Shown here: one piece after another, positions 42,871-54,296 of the stretch
Position numbering within the stretch: position 1 is the first letter of the stretch
Layout of the letters: every line of letters starts with the position of its first letter
Assembly: GCA_018826895.1 (NCBI GenBank)
Contig: JAHJYA010000029.1
Span: 48,447-112,446, forward strand
Source: Gammaproteobacteria bacterium
Lineage (GTDB): Bacteria > Pseudomonadota > Gammaproteobacteria > Pseudomonadales > Pseudomonadaceae
Direction of reading: 5' to 3'
Length of the DNA: 64,000 bases
Notes under the pieces: model-generated
Database searches by the model: none
Told to the model about the DNA's origin: nothing
What the model saw: only the letters and a program-made list of their open reading frames with translations
Program-made: the position numbers and the translations under genes

Positions 42871-45231
42871 CTATAGCTCGCCACCCTCCAGCGCAGACAA
42901 GCGTGGCAGACGAGGCAAACCCAATGGACGCACGACCACTTGCTGAGTGTGTAACCACTGCACCAGTTGTGTGGCCTCAATCGGTTTGCTGATGAAGTAC
43001 CCCTGAACCATGTCGCAACCCAATGCCTTGAGATGATTAAACACCGCCTGGGTCTCTATGCCCTCAGCCACTACAGACACCCCAAGTTGATGGGCCAACC
43101 ACAGCGTCGAGCGAATGATCACGTCGTCCTGGCCGCCCAGGCACAGATCACGCACGAACAATTGATCAATCTTCAGCTCATCCACTGGTAGACGTCGGAG
43201 CTGTGCCAGCGATGAGTAGCCCGTGCCGAAGTCGTCAATGGCCAGGCGCACACCATAGTTCTTGACCTGGCGCGCAAACGCCTGGGCACGCTTCATGTCG
43301 GCAATCAGGCTGCCTTCGGTAATTTCAATCACCAATTGCTCTCCGTGAATATCGCCCTGCGCCAACTCCACTTCCAGTTCGGCTAGGGTTAGCGGATCGG
43401 CCAAGTCGAAGCTCGACAGGTTGATCGATACCCGTAGCGTCAAACCTTGCCGCTGCCAGGCGCGCAAATGACGGAAAGCCTCGCGAATGACCCAGCGACT
43501 GATCAGATTGATCTGCGCTGACTGTTCGGCCAGGCCAATGAACTCCACGGGCGACACCAGCCCCAGCATCGGATGATGCCAGCGGATCAGAGCCTCAGCG
43601 TGATCCAGACGGTTATCATGCAGGTCGACAATCGGTTGAAAGCACAAACGAAACTCCCCTTCACGGATGGCTCGCGGAATATCGCCAGTGATCTGTAAGC
43701 GTCGATGGTTGGCATCCTCCTGACCGGGCTGGTAGTACGCCACGGCGTGCCGACTGCGCTTGGCGCTGTGCAGCGCCAGGTTGGCGCGTCGTACCAGCTC
43801 GTCAGGTTCCAGGCCGTCCGTCGGGGAGCTGGCCGAACCGATCCGGCAATTAACCACGAACCCTTCCGGTAGGCCCAGGTGTGGCTGCTGCAGGTTGACT
43901 CGAATACGCGCGAGCAGCGCTTTCAACTCGGGCTTCGCGGGGGTTTCACACATCAGCAGAAAACGCGCGCCATCCAGCCGTGCCAGGATCGGTCCACAGT
44001 CTCCCGCCAGCCTATGAGGCTGCTCGACGCCGACGGGCAAGGCGGCGCGCAATCGCTCGACACAGCTGATCAGCGTGCGGTCGCCCTGGTCATAGCCGAA
44101 CAGGTCGTTGATTCGCGAAAACTGCTGCAGGTCGACGAGGATAAACGTGCAACCGCGGCTGATGCGTTGCACAAAGCCGGGCTGACCGGCCAGGTCCTGC
44201 AGACCACGCCGGTTGGTCAGTCCGGTCAGCGGATCGTGAAACAACTGCTGGCGAATGGTCTGCTCGCGCAGATCGATACTGCTCTGCATGCTGTTGATCA
44301 GTGATGCCAGCACGCCAAGCTCGTCACGGCTATGCACCACAATGGGCTGGCGATAGACGCCTGCTGAGATGCGCGCGGCTGCGGCGCAGAGCGCCTCGAT
44401 GGGGCGCGCGATACGCCGCGCCAGGGCGATTGAGGCAAACAGGGTCACCAGCAAGGCGCCCAGCCCGGCAAACAGAATGCGCTCGCGAACGGCGGCCAAG
44501 GCGTCCTCGGCGGCACGAGTACGCTGATGCAGCAGCAACTGGATATCCGGGTTGAGCGCACTCACCCACGGCAGAATACGTTTTGCTGTGTCAGACCGCT
44601 CGGCGGACGTCGGCTCGGGCAAAACCTGGCTGCTGAACAGCAATTGCCACTGTTCACCGCGGTGCTGCAGCACACTGGCATCCATGCCGCTCATGGCCGG
44701 AAAGGTGTCGATCAGCGACGCGCCAAGGTCATGCACTGCCGCCAGCCAACCTGTTTGCTCATCCTGCTGCACGGCCAACAGCACGCCCTGATACAGCCGA
44801 CCCTGACGGACAAACAGCCAGGTTCCCGGTGATTGCCCGCGCTGTGCCACAGCCTCGGCGAATTGCTGAGCAAATCCCTGCGAGCCAATGGCTTCGGCAC
44901 GCCGACCATCCGACCACCACAGGCTCAGCCACTCCGCACGGCTGGAGCGCAGCACTTTCCACAGCGCGCGCTGCGGTGCCGCAGCCAGCTCGGCGCTGTC
45001 CACCCATTCCTCCTCGTAGCGTCTGGGCAGGCGAGTGAATTGCTTCTGCAGGTACAGCTGCCAGCGGTCGAACTCCTGTTCGACATAGTTGTTGACGCTT
45101 TTCTTCAACCCCAGCTCGGCGCTGATAAAGGTGATCAACATGGCGCTAGCGGCTGTCAACATCATCGCCAGCAGCAATACATGCTTGAATGAGCCTCGCG
45201 GCACTAGCATGTCCCGCCGACCTGATTTCAC
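42871..45231 (-). CDS. Membrane EAL phosphodiesterase with degenerate GGDEF domain
   Basis: A 786-residue protein: membrane helix at about 16-38, periplasmic domain to about 265, second helix ([19 protein letters not shown]), HAMP, GGDEF and EAL. The GGDEF active site reads LDGARF, so no cyclase activity is expected. The EAL domain keeps [40 protein letters not shown] and AEGIETQ, so c-di-GMP hydrolysis is likely. It starts at GTG 45231, overlapping the chemoreceptor stop by four bases (GTGA); an ATG at 45210 is an alternative. The degenerate GGDEF may sense GTP. Confidence 0.9.
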   Translation of the reverse strand: MKSGRRDMLVPRGSFKHVLLLAMMLTAASAMLITFISAELGLKKSVNNYVEQEFDRWQLYLQKQFTRLPRRYEEEWVDSAELAAAPQRALWKVLRSSRAEWLSLWWSDGRRAEAIGSQGFAQQFAEAVAQRGQSPGTWLFVRQGRLYQGVLLAVQQDEQTGWLAAVHDLGASLIDTFPAMSGMDASVLQHRGEQWQLLFSSQVLPEPTSAERSDTAKRILPWVSALNPDIQLLLHQRTRAAEDALAAVRERILFAGLGALLVTLFASIALARRIARPIEALCAAAARISAGVYRQPIVVHSRDELGVLASLINSMQSSIDLREQTIRQQLFHDPLTGLTNRRGLQDLAGQPGFVQRISRGCTFILVDLQQFSRINDLFGYDQGDRTLISCVERLRAALPVGVEQPHRLAGDCGPILARLDGARFLLMCETPAKPELKALLARIRVNLQQPHLGLPEGFVVNCRIGSASSPTDGLEPDELVRRANLALHSAKRSRHAVAYYQPGQEDANHRRLQITGDIPRAIREGEFRLCFQPIVDLHDNRLDHAEALIRWHHPMLGLVSPVEFIGLAEQSAQINLISRWVIREAFRHLRAWQRQGLTLRVSINLSSFDLADPLTLAELEVELAQGDIHGEQLVIEITEGSLIADMKRAQAFARQVKNYGVRLAIDDFGTGYSSLAQLRRLPVDELKIDQLFVRDLCLGGQDDVIIRSTLWLAHQLGVSVVAEGIETQAVFNHLKALGCDMVQGYFISKPIEATQLVQWLHTQQVVVRPLGLPRLPRLSALEGGEL

Positions 45232-46832
45232 GCCTTGACCCGTCCGACCTGCTCCAGAAGCACGCCGGCCAGATCACGTACGGAAACCGAAATGCGCATG
45301 CTGTCCTGCGCGCCCTCGCTGGCACTGCGTGACTGCACGGCAATACCACTGATATTGCGATTGACGTCTTCGACCACCTGGCTCTGCTGTTCGGTGGCTG
45401 TGGCGATCTGGATATTCATGTCACCGATCTGGTTCATTGCCTCGGTGATCTCGCCCAGCGCCTGGCGTGCGGACTCGGCATCCGCGACGCTGGTATCCGT
45501 GCCGCGGCGGCTGGCCTGCATCGCGCTGACGGCATTACTCGCGCCCGCCTGGACCGCATCGATAATTTCGCCAATTTCAACCGTCGAGGCCTGGGTACGC
45601 CGCGCCAGGTTGCGAACTTCATCAGCCACCACGGCAAAGCCGCGGCCCTGCTCACCTGCTCGCGCCGCCTCAATGGCCGCATTGAGCGCCAGCAGGTTAG
45701 TCTGCTCGGCAATCTCGCGGATCACATCGAGTACGGTTTCGACTCGCTCGGTCTGCGACTGCAACGAATCGACGACTTGCGAGGCGCTGGCAACCTGCTC
45801 GGCCACCTGGCGGCTGCCCTGGCTCGAACACTCCACCTTGCCGTAGGCATCCTGTACCGCTGTACGTATCTGCGCAGAGGCCGCCGCCGTCTGCTGGGTA
45901 TGGCTGGCCACTTCGTGTACGGTCGCGGCCATCTGCTCGATGGCCGTGGCCAACTGCTGGATGCGTCCATCAATGGCCTCGGCATTGTCAGCCAGTTGCT
46001 GACCCGAAGTCCCCAGGGCATCGCCCTGCCGACCGAGCTGATTGCCGGTCTCAAGCATGGCGCGGGTCAGCTCACCGACGAACTGGCGAGCCGCATCTAT
46101 GCCCTGGGCAATGTGCCCCAGCTCATCCTGACGCTGCAGCTTCAGACTCTGACTGAAATCGCCCTGGCGCAGCCGCTCGGTGTGCGCCAGCATCTGCCGT
46201 GTAGGTTGCACCAGCACCCGCTGCAACAGCCAAATGGCCAGGCCTGCAGTGAACAGGCCAAGTAGTATCTGCCCACCGACCAGCGCAGAGGCGGTGCGCT
46301 CAGCACGTGTGGTAATACGCTCGATATCACCACCCAGCAGTTGCTCGAGGCGCTCAAGCTGAGCACGTACCGGGAGGTCGATGCCGGCAACACGGTCGTC
46401 GGTTGCAAAGGCATCGGTACCGGAGCGAATGAAAAACTCATAGGCATCGCGATAGGCCTCCTCGACTCTCGGGTAGCTGCGACTGATTTCATCAACCAAC
46501 GCCTGCACATCGTCCAGCCTGGAAAGTGCAGCCTGCGACTGTAGATCCTTGGCAACGTCCCTAGTCTCGGCGGCATAGGCTTCAAACGAGCCCCAATAGC
46601 GCTTACGGTCGGTTTCATCCGTGCCGCGCAGTAGCACCTTCTTCCACTCAACCGCCATGTTGCTGAAATGCAGTGCCAGATCATCGTTGGCTTTCTGCAC
46701 CTCCATGATGCTCTGCAAGCGCTCGCGTTGTGCTTTTGCCGTGGTAATACCAAAAATGGAGGCCGCGACTACGAGTGCCAAACTCGCGCAAATGATGAGT
46801 AACACCATGCGTTGCAGGGACAAACCGGTCAT
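45228..46832 (-). CDS. Methyl-accepting chemotaxis protein coupled to EAL gene
   Basis: A 534-residue chemoreceptor starting [20 protein letters not shown]; a TTG two codons earlier is possible. First helix, periplasmic helical domain of about 160 residues ([19 protein letters not shown]), second helix near residues 190-212, HAMP, and signalling tip [20 protein letters not shown]. Translational coupling to the EAL phosphodiesterase suggests that this receptor and c-di-GMP turnover respond to related signals. Promoter probably in the AT-rich stretch upstream. Confidence 0.92.
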   Translation of the reverse strand: MTGLSLQRMVLLIICASLALVVAASIFGITTAKAQRERLQSIMEVQKANDDLALHFSNMAVEWKKVLLRGTDETDRKRYWGSFEAYAAETRDVAKDLQSQAALSRLDDVQALVDEISRSYPRVEEAYRDAYEFFIRSGTDAFATDDRVAGIDLPVRAQLERLEQLLGGDIERITTRAERTASALVGGQILLGLFTAGLAIWLLQRVLVQPTRQMLAHTERLRQGDFSQSLKLQRQDELGHIAQGIDAARQFVGELTRAMLETGNQLGRQGDALGTSGQQLADNAEAIDGRIQQLATAIEQMAATVHEVASHTQQTAAASAQIRTAVQDAYGKVECSSQGSRQVAEQVASASQVVDSLQSQTERVETVLDVIREIAEQTNLLALNAAIEAARAGEQGRGFAVVADEVRNLARRTQASTVEIGEIIDAVQAGASNAVSAMQASRRGTDTSVADAESARQALGEITEAMNQIGDMNIQIATATEQQSQVVEDVNRNISGIAVQSRSASEGAQDSMRISVSVRDLAGVLLEQVGRVKA

Positions 46833-47097
46833 GCGCAAACCATCTCAAAGCAAAAAATGAATGCAAATGGTAGCCAAATGATGGCGATCGGCCCAGCAAA
46901 CTCGTTCGTTTTTCCGAACAAAACGTTACTTCATGTATGACAAGACCGTATCGCCTGTACAGATTTAAATCTTACGAGTATCTCTTAATAAAATTAAAAG
47001 TATAAAAATCAATAATATATGAAAATAATATCACTGCCGTTTAAAGAACACTCAGCCAATCAGTACAAGAAAACTCACAGCTCGTTCGATATATGCA
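46833..47097. other. AT-rich intergenic region
   Basis: About 265 bases with a core of roughly 90 bases (46960-47050) that is very AT-rich (aataaaattaaaagtataaa and similar), unlike the rest of the window. It lies upstream of the chemoreceptor-EAL operon and downstream of pdeM. It is probably promoter DNA bound by nucleoid proteins; no ORF. Confidence 0.5.
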
Positions 47098-47772
47098 TCA
47101 CCCAGATGTCAACCGCCAGATACCCTCACCCGTAATGCCATACAGCTGCCGCCCAGGCAACGCCTCGACCGCCATGCCGCCGGTGAAGCTGCCGAATGCG
47201 GGCAGCAGGCACACCCGCTCATCCAGGCAGAAACAAGCCAGCCGCACGCGCTCGCGGCCACGCCCGCGCAGGTGAAACACCGGGTGAACGTGGCCAGCCA
47301 GTACGTGATAGCTGGGGTGCGGCTCGGGGCTGTGCTGCAGGGCGAAGGGGCCGACCAGGTAAGGCTCGGCGACCACCTCAATGCCCAGTTCGGCCGGTGG
47401 GTCGCCAGCGCTCAGGTCATGGTTGCCGCGAACCAGGGTAATCCGCAGTTCAGGGTGCACCGCGCGCCAGGCGGCGAGCGCGGCCATAGTGGCGGGCGCG
47501 CGGGACTGGCGGGCATGCAGAAAATCACCGAGCACAATCAGCCAGCGACAGGCATAGCGCGCCAGCAAGGCATCCAGGCGAGCCAGATTATGCGCCGTGG
47601 TACCGCTCGGCACCGGCTGGCCAAGGGCTCGGTAAGCCGCCGCCTTGCCCAGGTGCAAGTCGGCGATCAGCAGAGCCTGGGCGTCGGGCCAGTAGATGGC
47701 CTTGTCGGCCAGCAACAGCAGCGGCGTATCGGCAATGCTTACGGGGCATTCAATTGGCGTGGGCGCGTTCAT
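47098..47772 (-). CDS. pdeM: Ligase-associated DNA damage response endonuclease PdeM
   Basis: A 224-residue metallophosphoesterase. All metal motifs are present: LLIADLHLGKA, VLGDFLHARQ, LVRGNHDLS and LAGHVHPVF. In the known cluster PdeM is encoded next to an Lhr-type helicase, ATP-dependent ligase and exonuclease, as here, where its ATG directly follows the helicase stop. It is predicted to process DNA ends or nucleotides in repair. Last gene of the operon. Confidence 0.93.
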   Translation of the reverse strand: MNAPTPIECPVSIADTPLLLLADKAIYWPDAQALLIADLHLGKAAAYRALGQPVPSGTTAHNLARLDALLARYACRWLIVLGDFLHARQSRAPATMAALAAWRAVHPELRITLVRGNHDLSAGDPPAELGIEVVAEPYLVGPFALQHSPEPHPSYHVLAGHVHPVFHLRGRGRERVRLACFCLDERVCLLPAFGSFTGGMAVEALPGRQLYGITGEGIWRLTSG

Positions 47773-50361
47773 CTAGGACTCTAAGGCTTTGGCGGCGGCG
47801 GATTTACGCGGCCGGCCGCTTTTGCCCTCGCGCACGCGCCGCGCTCTTGGCAGCTCACGCTCGACGTCGATCTGCTGCGCAACGGGTGCCATATCGGCGC
47901 CAGGGCCGGCGGCACGCTCCAGGTCGGCGACCATACGGGCGATGCGGTCAGCGAGCTTCTCCGAACTCAGGCTTTCGCGCAGGCGCTCGACCAGCAACGG
48001 GAACGCCAGCGGCGTTGCCCGCTCCAGGCCCTGCAGCTGAATCGGCCGCTGGCGCAGCTGCTGCAGGGTCTGACGCAGCTGCTCGACGTCCAACTCCAGT
48101 CTCAACACCTCCTGCTCGGCCTGACTAAGCAGCAGGTTCGCGGGGTCGTACTGGCGAAACACCTCGTAGAACAACCCGCTGGACGCCTGCACCTGACGCG
48201 CACTTTTGGCTGCGCCTGGGTAGCCGGCGAACACCAGCCCGGCGATCCGCGCGATTTCGCGAAAGCGTCGGCGTGCCAGCTCCCCGGCGTTCAGGCTGCC
48301 GAGCACGTCGGCGAGCAGGTCATCCTCGCGCAGCAGCTCACGCGCCAGGTCGCGCGACCAGTCGACCTCGGTGGCCGAAAGCAGCTCGAAGCCGTAGTCA
48401 TTCACCGCGATGGAAAAGGTCACTGGCTGACGCCGGCTCAGGCGCCAGGCCAACAGGCTGGCCAGGCCCAGGTGCACATTGCGCCCAGCAAAGGGATAAA
48501 CGAACAGGTGCCAACCCTCGCGCGAGCGCAGGGTCTCGACCAGCAGACGCTCGGGCGTGGGCAACGCTGACCAGGCCTGCTGCACCGCCAGCAGCGGCTG
48601 CAGGCGTTGCATCTCCGGCCCAATAAGCTGCCCGGCTGCGGCCGCGGCAAAACGCGCCACCACGGCGTCGGCCAACTCGCTGGACAACGGCATGCGCCCG
48701 CCACTCCAGCGCGGCACGGCCGCCTTGCGGCCCTTGCCGCGGCGCACGTAGGCAGTCATGTTCTCGACCCGCACCAGCTCCAGCAGACCGCCCGCGAACA
48801 TAAAGCAATCGCCGGGGCGCAGGCGGGCAATAAAGGCCTCTTCGACACTGCCCAGGGCACGTCCACCACCGCCCTTGCTCCAGAATTTCACGCTGATGCT
48901 GGCATCGCTGACGATGGTGCCGATGCCCATGCGGTGACGCCGCGCCAGGGCCGCGCTGGGTACTCGCCAGATGCCCGCCTCGTCCGGTTCGGCGCGGCGA
49001 TAGTCCGGGTAGGCGGTCAACGAATGGCCGCCATGACGGACGAAGGCCAACGCCCAGGCCCAGGCGTCATCGCCAAGGGTGCGGTAGGCCCAGGCGCTGC
49101 GCACCTCGGCCAGCAGTGCCTCGGCACGAAAACCGCCGACCAGGGCCATGCTGACCAGGTGCTGCACCAGCACATCCAGCGGGTTTTCCGGCGACTGCCG
49201 CCCTTCTACCTGACCGGCGCGCACGGCGTCTTGCACGGCGGCGGCCTCAATCAACTCCAGGGCATGGGTCGGTACCAGGGTGATGCGCGAGGTGCGCCCC
49301 GGCGCATGCCCGGAACGCCCGGCGCGCTGCAGCAGGCGGGCGATGCCCTTGGCCGAGCCGATCTGCAGCACCCGCTCGACCGGCAGAAAGTCCACGCCCA
49401 GGTCCAGGCTGGAGGTGCAGACCACCGCTTTCAAGCGGCCGTCCTTGAGGCCCAACTCGACCCAGTCACGCACCTCGCGGGCCAGCGAGCCGTGGTGCAA
49501 GGCGATCAGTCCGGCCCAGTCAGGGCGGGCTTCGAGCAGCGCCTGGTACCAGATTTCCGCCTGGGCACGGGTGTTGGTGAACACCAGGCTGGACGCGCTG
49601 GCATCGAGCGCGACCACCACCTGATCACGCAGGCGCAATCCCAGGTGCCCGGCCCAGGGAAAGCGCTCCAGGCTCGGCGGCAACAAGGTGTCGATCTGCA
49701 ATTCCTTGGGCTGCAAGCCCTGCACCAGGCGCCCGCCGCCCTGGGGCACCAACACCTCAAGCGCATGGGCCTGATTGCCCAGGGTCGCCGACAGTCCCCA
49801 GACAATCAGCTGCGGGTGCCACTGGCGCAAGCGCGCCAGGGCCAACTGCAATTGCACGCCGCGCTTGTTGCCGAGCAACTCGTGCCACTCATCGACCACC
49901 ACCATGCGCAGCCCGGCGAACTGGACGGCAACGTTGGCCTGGGTCAGCAACAGGGTCAGGCTTTCCGGCGTGGTGATCAGCCCGGTGGGCAGGCGCCGGG
50001 TCTGGCGCGCACGCTCACTGCTGGCGGTATCACCGGTGCGCAACCCCAGGGTCCAGTCCAACCCCAAGCCGTCCAGGGGTGCCTGCAACGCGCGCTGGGT
50101 GTCGGCCGCCAGGGCACGCATCGGGGTGATCCACAGCACGCCCAGGGGCGGCGCCACCCGGCGACCTGCTTTGGTGCTGCTAGCCTGTTCGCTCGCCAGA
50201 CGCGCCATGGCCGCCAGCCACACCGCATAGGTTTTACCGGAGCCGGTGGTGGCGTGCAGCAGCCCGGATTGGCCTTGGGCCACCGCCGCCCAGACCTCGC
50301 GCTGAAAGGCAAAGGGTTGCCAGCCCTGGCTGGCGAACCAGCGCTCGCCCAACTCACTCAT
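47773..50361 (-). CDS. Ligase-associated DEXH-box helicase (Lhr-like)
   Basis: An 862-residue superfamily 2 helicase of the short Lhr type: Walker [20 protein letters not shown], DExH box [18 protein letters not shown] motif GLSATLGNQ, motif [20 protein letters not shown] and [14 protein letters not shown], then a winged-helix and Lhr core C-terminal domain. It translocates on single-stranded DNA in studied relatives and in this operon is expected to work with the ligase. Its ATG overlaps the ligase stop (ATGA). Confidence 0.94.
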   Translation of the reverse strand: MSELGERWFASQGWQPFAFQREVWAAVAQGQSGLLHATTGSGKTYAVWLAAMARLASEQASSTKAGRRVAPPLGVLWITPMRALAADTQRALQAPLDGLGLDWTLGLRTGDTASSERARQTRRLPTGLITTPESLTLLLTQANVAVQFAGLRMVVVDEWHELLGNKRGVQLQLALARLRQWHPQLIVWGLSATLGNQAHALEVLVPQGGGRLVQGLQPKELQIDTLLPPSLERFPWAGHLGLRLRDQVVVALDASASSLVFTNTRAQAEIWYQALLEARPDWAGLIALHHGSLAREVRDWVELGLKDGRLKAVVCTSSLDLGVDFLPVERVLQIGSAKGIARLLQRAGRSGHAPGRTSRITLVPTHALELIEAAAVQDAVRAGQVEGRQSPENPLDVLVQHLVSMALVGGFRAEALLAEVRSAWAYRTLGDDAWAWALAFVRHGGHSLTAYPDYRRAEPDEAGIWRVPSAALARRHRMGIGTIVSDASISVKFWSKGGGGRALGSVEEAFIARLRPGDCFMFAGGLLELVRVENMTAYVRRGKGRKAAVPRWSGGRMPLSSELADAVVARFAAAAAGQLIGPEMQRLQPLLAVQQAWSALPTPERLLVETLRSREGWHLFVYPFAGRNVHLGLASLLAWRLSRRQPVTFSIAVNDYGFELLSATEVDWSRDLARELLREDDLLADVLGSLNAGELARRRFREIARIAGLVFAGYPGAAKSARQVQASSGLFYEVFRQYDPANLLLSQAEQEVLRLELDVEQLRQTLQQLRQRPIQLQGLERATPLAFPLLVERLRESLSSEKLADRIARMVADLERAAGPGADMAPVAQQIDVERELPRARRVREGKSGRPRKSAAAKALES

Positions 50362-52067
50362 GGCAGCATCGCCTGCAGCATGGCCAGGGTGTCAGCTTCT
50401 TCCACTATCTTGTCCTGGCGCCAGCGCAGCATGCGCGGGAAGCGCACGGCGATGCCGCTCTTGTGCCGTTTGGACAGGGCAATGCCCTCGAAACCCAACT
50501 CGAACACCAGGCTCGGCGTGAGGCTGCGCACCGGGCCGAACTTCTCCACCGTGGTTTTGCGCACGATGACATCGATCTGGCGCATTTCGGCGTCGGTCAG
50601 CCCGGAATAGGCCTTGGCAAACGGCACCAAGCTGCGCCCCGGCGTACCGGGCGGGGCGTCCCACACGGCGAAGGTGAAATCGGTGTAGAGGCTGGCGCGG
50701 CGACCGTGGCCGCGCTGGGCGTAGAGCAGCACGGCGTCGACGCTGAACGGCTCGACCTTCCACTTCCACCACACGCCAACATCCTTGGTCCGGCCCACGC
50801 CATACTGGGCCTCACGCGCCTTGAGCATCATGCCCTCCACACCCAGGGCGCGGGAGGCTTCACGTTGCGCCGCCAATGCCGCCCAGCTGTCAGCCACCAG
50901 CAGCGGCGAGAGCAACAGGCGCGGGCTGGCACAGGCATCGACCAGCGCCTGCAGGCCTGTACGCCGCAGGTGCTGGGGCTGGCTGCGATAATCCTCACCC
51001 TGCCACTCCAGCAGGTCGTAGGCCATCACCGCCACCGGCACCTCGTCGAGCAGCTTGCGGCTCAGGGTCTTGCGGCCGATGCGCTGCTGCAACAGGGCAA
51101 ACGGCTGAATACCCTGCACGGCGGACGCCTCGGCCACCGGTGGCGCATCGAGCAGCGCGCCCTGCACGTCATCGTCCGACGGCCCATGGCGCCAGACCAC
51201 CAGCTCGCCGTCGATCACCGTGCCGTCGGCCAGGACGTCGACCAGGCCATGCAGGTCGGGGAAGCGCTCGGTGATCAACTCCTCACCGCGGGACCAGATC
51301 CACAATTGCCCGTCGCGCTTGACCAGTTGCACGCGTATGCCGTCCCACTTCCACTCCGATTGCCAGTCCTGCACCGGTCCAAGGGCGGTATCGAACTGCT
51401 CGGGCGGCAGTTGCAGGGCGTGGGCGAGGAAGAACGGGTACGGTTGGCCGCCACGTTGCGCATGCTCACCCGCCGACTCCGGGGCAATCAGCTGCAGGTA
51501 GCGGGCGGCAGTCGGGCGGTGCGACAGCTCGGTATAGCCGACCAGCCGCTGCGCCACGCGCTTGGGGTCCAGCCCGGCCAGATTGGCCAGCGCGCGAGTC
51601 ACCAGCAGGCGCGACACGCCGACGCGAAAGGCTCCGGTGATCAGCTTGATGCAGACCATCAGCGCCAGCGAGTCCAGCTCACGCCAGAAGCTCGGCAAAC
51701 GCTCGGCCAGCTCCTCGGGCGGCAAGCCACGCAGCGGCAGCAGGCGCTCTTCGAGCCACTGGGCCAGGCCAAGCTCCGACGATTGCTCGGCGGCCGGCAA
51801 CAACAACGCGATGGTTTCTGCCAGGTCGCCCACCGCCGCATAACTCTCCTCGAACAGCCACGCCGGCAGCTGCGCCGCGTTCATCGCCAGTTCGCGCAGG
51901 GTGCGCGAGGGCACCAGTTGACGCGGCCGCCCGCCGGCCAGGAAGAACACCGCCCAGGCCGCGTCCTCAGGTGCCGCCTCGGCAAAATAGTCCTGCAACG
52001 CTGCCAATTTGGCATTGCTTGAAGTGGTCGCATCCAGGCGCGCGTAGAGCGCGGCGAAGGCCTTCAT
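50358..52067 (-). CDS. ATP-dependent DNA ligase (LigB/LigC-type, operon-associated)
   Basis: A 569-residue ligase. An N-terminal helical DNA-binding domain (about 1-200) is followed by the adenylation domain with motif I lysine in [11 protein letters not shown], motif [12 protein letters not shown], motif [11 protein letters not shown] and motif V WKWKVEP, and an OB domain ending [11 protein letters not shown]. There is no LigD-type polymerase or nuclease domain. It seals nicks using ATP. Start overlaps the exonuclease stop by four bases, so all four repair genes form one transcription unit. Confidence 0.94.
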   Translation of the reverse strand: MKAFAALYARLDATTSSNAKLAALQDYFAEAAPEDAAWAVFFLAGGRPRQLVPSRTLRELAMNAAQLPAWLFEESYAAVGDLAETIALLLPAAEQSSELGLAQWLEERLLPLRGLPPEELAERLPSFWRELDSLALMVCIKLITGAFRVGVSRLLVTRALANLAGLDPKRVAQRLVGYTELSHRPTAARYLQLIAPESAGEHAQRGGQPYPFFLAHALQLPPEQFDTALGPVQDWQSEWKWDGIRVQLVKRDGQLWIWSRGEELITERFPDLHGLVDVLADGTVIDGELVVWRHGPSDDDVQGALLDAPPVAEASAVQGIQPFALLQQRIGRKTLSRKLLDEVPVAVMAYDLLEWQGEDYRSQPQHLRRTGLQALVDACASPRLLLSPLLVADSWAALAAQREASRALGVEGMMLKAREAQYGVGRTKDVGVWWKWKVEPFSVDAVLLYAQRGHGRRASLYTDFTFAVWDAPPGTPGRSLVPFAKAYSGLTDAEMRQIDVIVRKTTVEKFGPVRSLTPSLVFELGFEGIALSKRHKSGIAVRFPRMLRWRQDKIVEEADTLAMLQAMLP

Positions 52068-53095
52068 GCCGGCTCCTGAGTAGCGTCAGTCGGCGCCTCG
52101 GCACTGTCGTCCTCGTCGCCGTATTCGGTGTCGAAGGCCTGGGCGTCCAAGCCTTGCTCGCGCAGGTGGCGCACCAGAATGTTCACCGAACCGTGGGTGA
52201 CGAACACCCGCTCCGCGCCACACTCGGCAATCGCCCAGTTCAGCCCCGGCCAATCGGCGTGGTCGGACAATACGAAGCCACGGTCCACGCCACGCCGCCG
52301 GCGCGCGCCACGCAGCAGCATCCAGCCGCTGGCAAAGGCGTCGCTGTACTCGCCAAAGCGGCGCATCCAGGTGCTGCCGCCGGCCGAGGGTGGCGCCATG
52401 ATCAGGCCCTGACGCAGGCGCGGATCGCCCTTGGGCACCTCGCTGACGCGCAGCGTCTCAGGCAGGGCAACCCCGGCATCGCGGTAGACCTGGTTGAGCG
52501 GCTCCATGGCGCCGTGGACCAGAATCGGCCCGATGCTCGCGTCGATGCCCTGCAGCAGCCGCTGCGCCTTGCCGAAGGCATAACAGAACAGCACGCTGGC
52601 GCGGCCGGCGGCCTGATTCTGCCGCCACCAGTCATCGACCCCGGCAAAAATCTGCGCCTGGGGCTGCCAGCGGTAGATCGGCAGGCCGAAGGTCGACTCA
52701 GTGATAAAGGTATGGCAACGCACCGACTCGAAGGGCGCGCAGGTGGCATCCGGCTCGACCTTGTAATCTCCCGAGGCGACCCAGACCTCGCCACGGTATT
52801 CCAGGCGTACCTGGGCCGATCCCAACACGTGACCGGCTGGGTGCAGGCTCAGGGTGACGCCGTGGTGGTTGATGCGCTCGCCGTAGGCCAACGTCTGCAA
52901 ATTGATCTCCGCACCTAGACGCGAACGCAGGATGCCCTCACCCGGCGCAGCCGCGAGGTAATGCTGGCTGCCCCAACGCGCATGATCGCCATGACCATGG
53001 GTAATGACCGCACGCTCGACCGGGCGCCAGGGGTCGATATAGAAGTCGCCAGGCGGGCAATACAGACCTTCGGGGCGGGCAATGACCAGATCCAT
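52064..53095 (-). CDS. Ligase-associated DNA exonuclease (metallo-beta-lactamase fold)
   Basis: A 343-residue protein starting MDLVIARPEGLYCPPGDFYI; an upstream ATG at 53221 adds unrelated residues. The metal motif ITHGHGDHARWG and the later HPAGHVLGSAQVRLEY, ASGDYKVEPDATCAPFE and DHADWPGL elements are those of the beta-CASP-related exonuclease group. First gene of the exonuclease-ligase-helicase-PdeM operon; likely trims DNA ends for ligation. The 221-base gap to the divergent glycosylase gene should hold both promoters. Confidence 0.92.
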   Translation of the reverse strand: MDLVIARPEGLYCPPGDFYIDPWRPVERAVITHGHGDHARWGSQHYLAAAPGEGILRSRLGAEINLQTLAYGERINHHGVTLSLHPAGHVLGSAQVRLEYRGEVWVASGDYKVEPDATCAPFESVRCHTFITESTFGLPIYRWQPQAQIFAGVDDWWRQNQAAGRASVLFCYAFGKAQRLLQGIDASIGPILVHGAMEPLNQVYRDAGVALPETLRVSEVPKGDPRLRQGLIMAPPSAGGSTWMRRFGEYSDAFASGWMLLRGARRRRGVDRGFVLSDHADWPGLNWAIAECGAERVFVTHGSVNILVRHLREQGLDAQAFDTEYGDEDDSAEAPTDATQEPA

Positions 53096-53316
53096 GCAGA
53101 GGTGTCCCGTACACAAGCGGCAGGTGGCGCCGATAAATGGGCCGACGTGGCGTACAGCGCCAGCACGATGACGGTTTGGACGGCCGGCCTGGAGAAAAAG
53201 TTGAGGCAATCGCGCTATCAAATGTCAGCAGCTCATGCAGATCAAGCCTGTGCAGCATGGCGAAACAGAAAAGCTGTGACGCAGACAGCCGCCTCTTCGC
53301 GCGCTATGGTGAGCCC

Positions 53317-54192
53317 ATGAGTCTGCCCCCACTCGACTGCCTGCTGCGCTACCAACCGCCTTGGTCCTGGTCGCAATTTCACGCCCATTACGCCCTGCGC
53401 GCCTTATCCGGCGTCGAGTGCCTGGATGCCCAGAGCTATGCGCGCAGCGCCGAGCTGGACGGGCACTGCGGCTGGTGGCGGGTCACGCCATTGGAGGATG
53501 TCGCCGCGCTGCGCCTTGAGGTCAGTCCCTCCCTGGCGCCCTGCCTGCCACAACTGGCACTCCGCGTGCGGCGTATGTTCGACCTGGACGCCGAGCCGTT
53601 GCGCATTGCCGCCCACTTCAGCGCCGACCCGTACCTGGCCGATGCCTTCGCCCGCCGCCCCGGCCTGCGCCTGCCCAGCGCATTCGATCCATTCGAGCAG
53701 GCGATCCGCGCCATCGTCGGCCAGCAGGTTTCGGTCAAGGCTGCGGTGACCTTGGCAACGCGTCTGGTCCAGCGCCTTGGCCGACGTCTGCCGGATGCCA
53801 CACCCGACAGTCCGCAATGGCTGTTCCCCGATGCACCCAGCCTGGCCAGCGCCGACCTGAGTGGTATCGGCATGCCCGGCCGGCGAGTACAGACGCTGCA
53901 GCACTTCGCCGCCGAGGTGGCCGCAGGTCACCTGCAGTTGAACCTGGACGCCGGCAGCCAGGCGCTGGCCGAGCGCTTGCGCAGCCTGCCCGGCATCGGC
54001 CCCTGGACCGCTGACTACATCGCCTTGCGTGCGTTTGGCGAAGCTGATGCTTTTCCTGCGGCCGACCTCGGCCTGCTCAAGTCGCCCGTGTGGCAAGGCG
54101 ACCACCCAACACCCCGTGAACTGGCCCGGCGTGCCGAAGGCTGGCGGCCCTGGCGCGGTTATGCGGCGGTACAGCTGTGGTACGGCGCCTAG
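53317..54192 (+). CDS. DNA-3-methyladenine glycosylase, AlkA type
   Basis: A 291-residue glycosylase starting MSLPPLDCLLRYQPP; an in-frame ATG at 53137 would overlap promoter DNA. N-terminal AlkA_N domain, then the HhH-GPD fold: FDPFEQAIRAIVGQQVSVKAA, the helix-hairpin-helix LPGIGPWTADYIALRAF and the catalytic aspartate in FPAADLGLLK. It removes alkylated purines, first step of base excision. It lacks an Ada-type methyltransferase domain. Divergent from the ligase operon, with which it may form a repair locus. Confidence 0.92.
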   Translation: MSLPPLDCLLRYQPPWSWSQFHAHYALRALSGVECLDAQSYARSAELDGHCGWWRVTPLEDVAALRLEVSPSLAPCLPQLALRVRRMFDLDAEPLRIAAHFSADPYLADAFARRPGLRLPSAFDPFEQAIRAIVGQQVSVKAAVTLATRLVQRLGRRLPDATPDSPQWLFPDAPSLASADLSGIGMPGRRVQTLQHFAAEVAAGHLQLNLDAGSQALAERLRSLPGIGPWTADYIALRAFGEADAFPAADLGLLKSPVWQGDHPTPRELARRAEGWRPWRGYAAVQLWYGA

Positions 54193-54296
54193 TCGATAGC
54201 CTGGGCGAAAGGTCGAACCCCCTCGGCCCTGCAGGGTCATAGGCGAAGAGGTCGTCCGCGGCCACCAGCCTGTTTGTCCACTTCGAGGAGCCCACC

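Noticed and set aside
48607..50610. 667-codon plus-strand frame opposite the Lhr helicase gene
   Set aside because: Its composition (rich in Q, G, A and H with no motifs) is that of an antisense shadow in high-GC DNA; the helicase frame carries all SF2 motifs.
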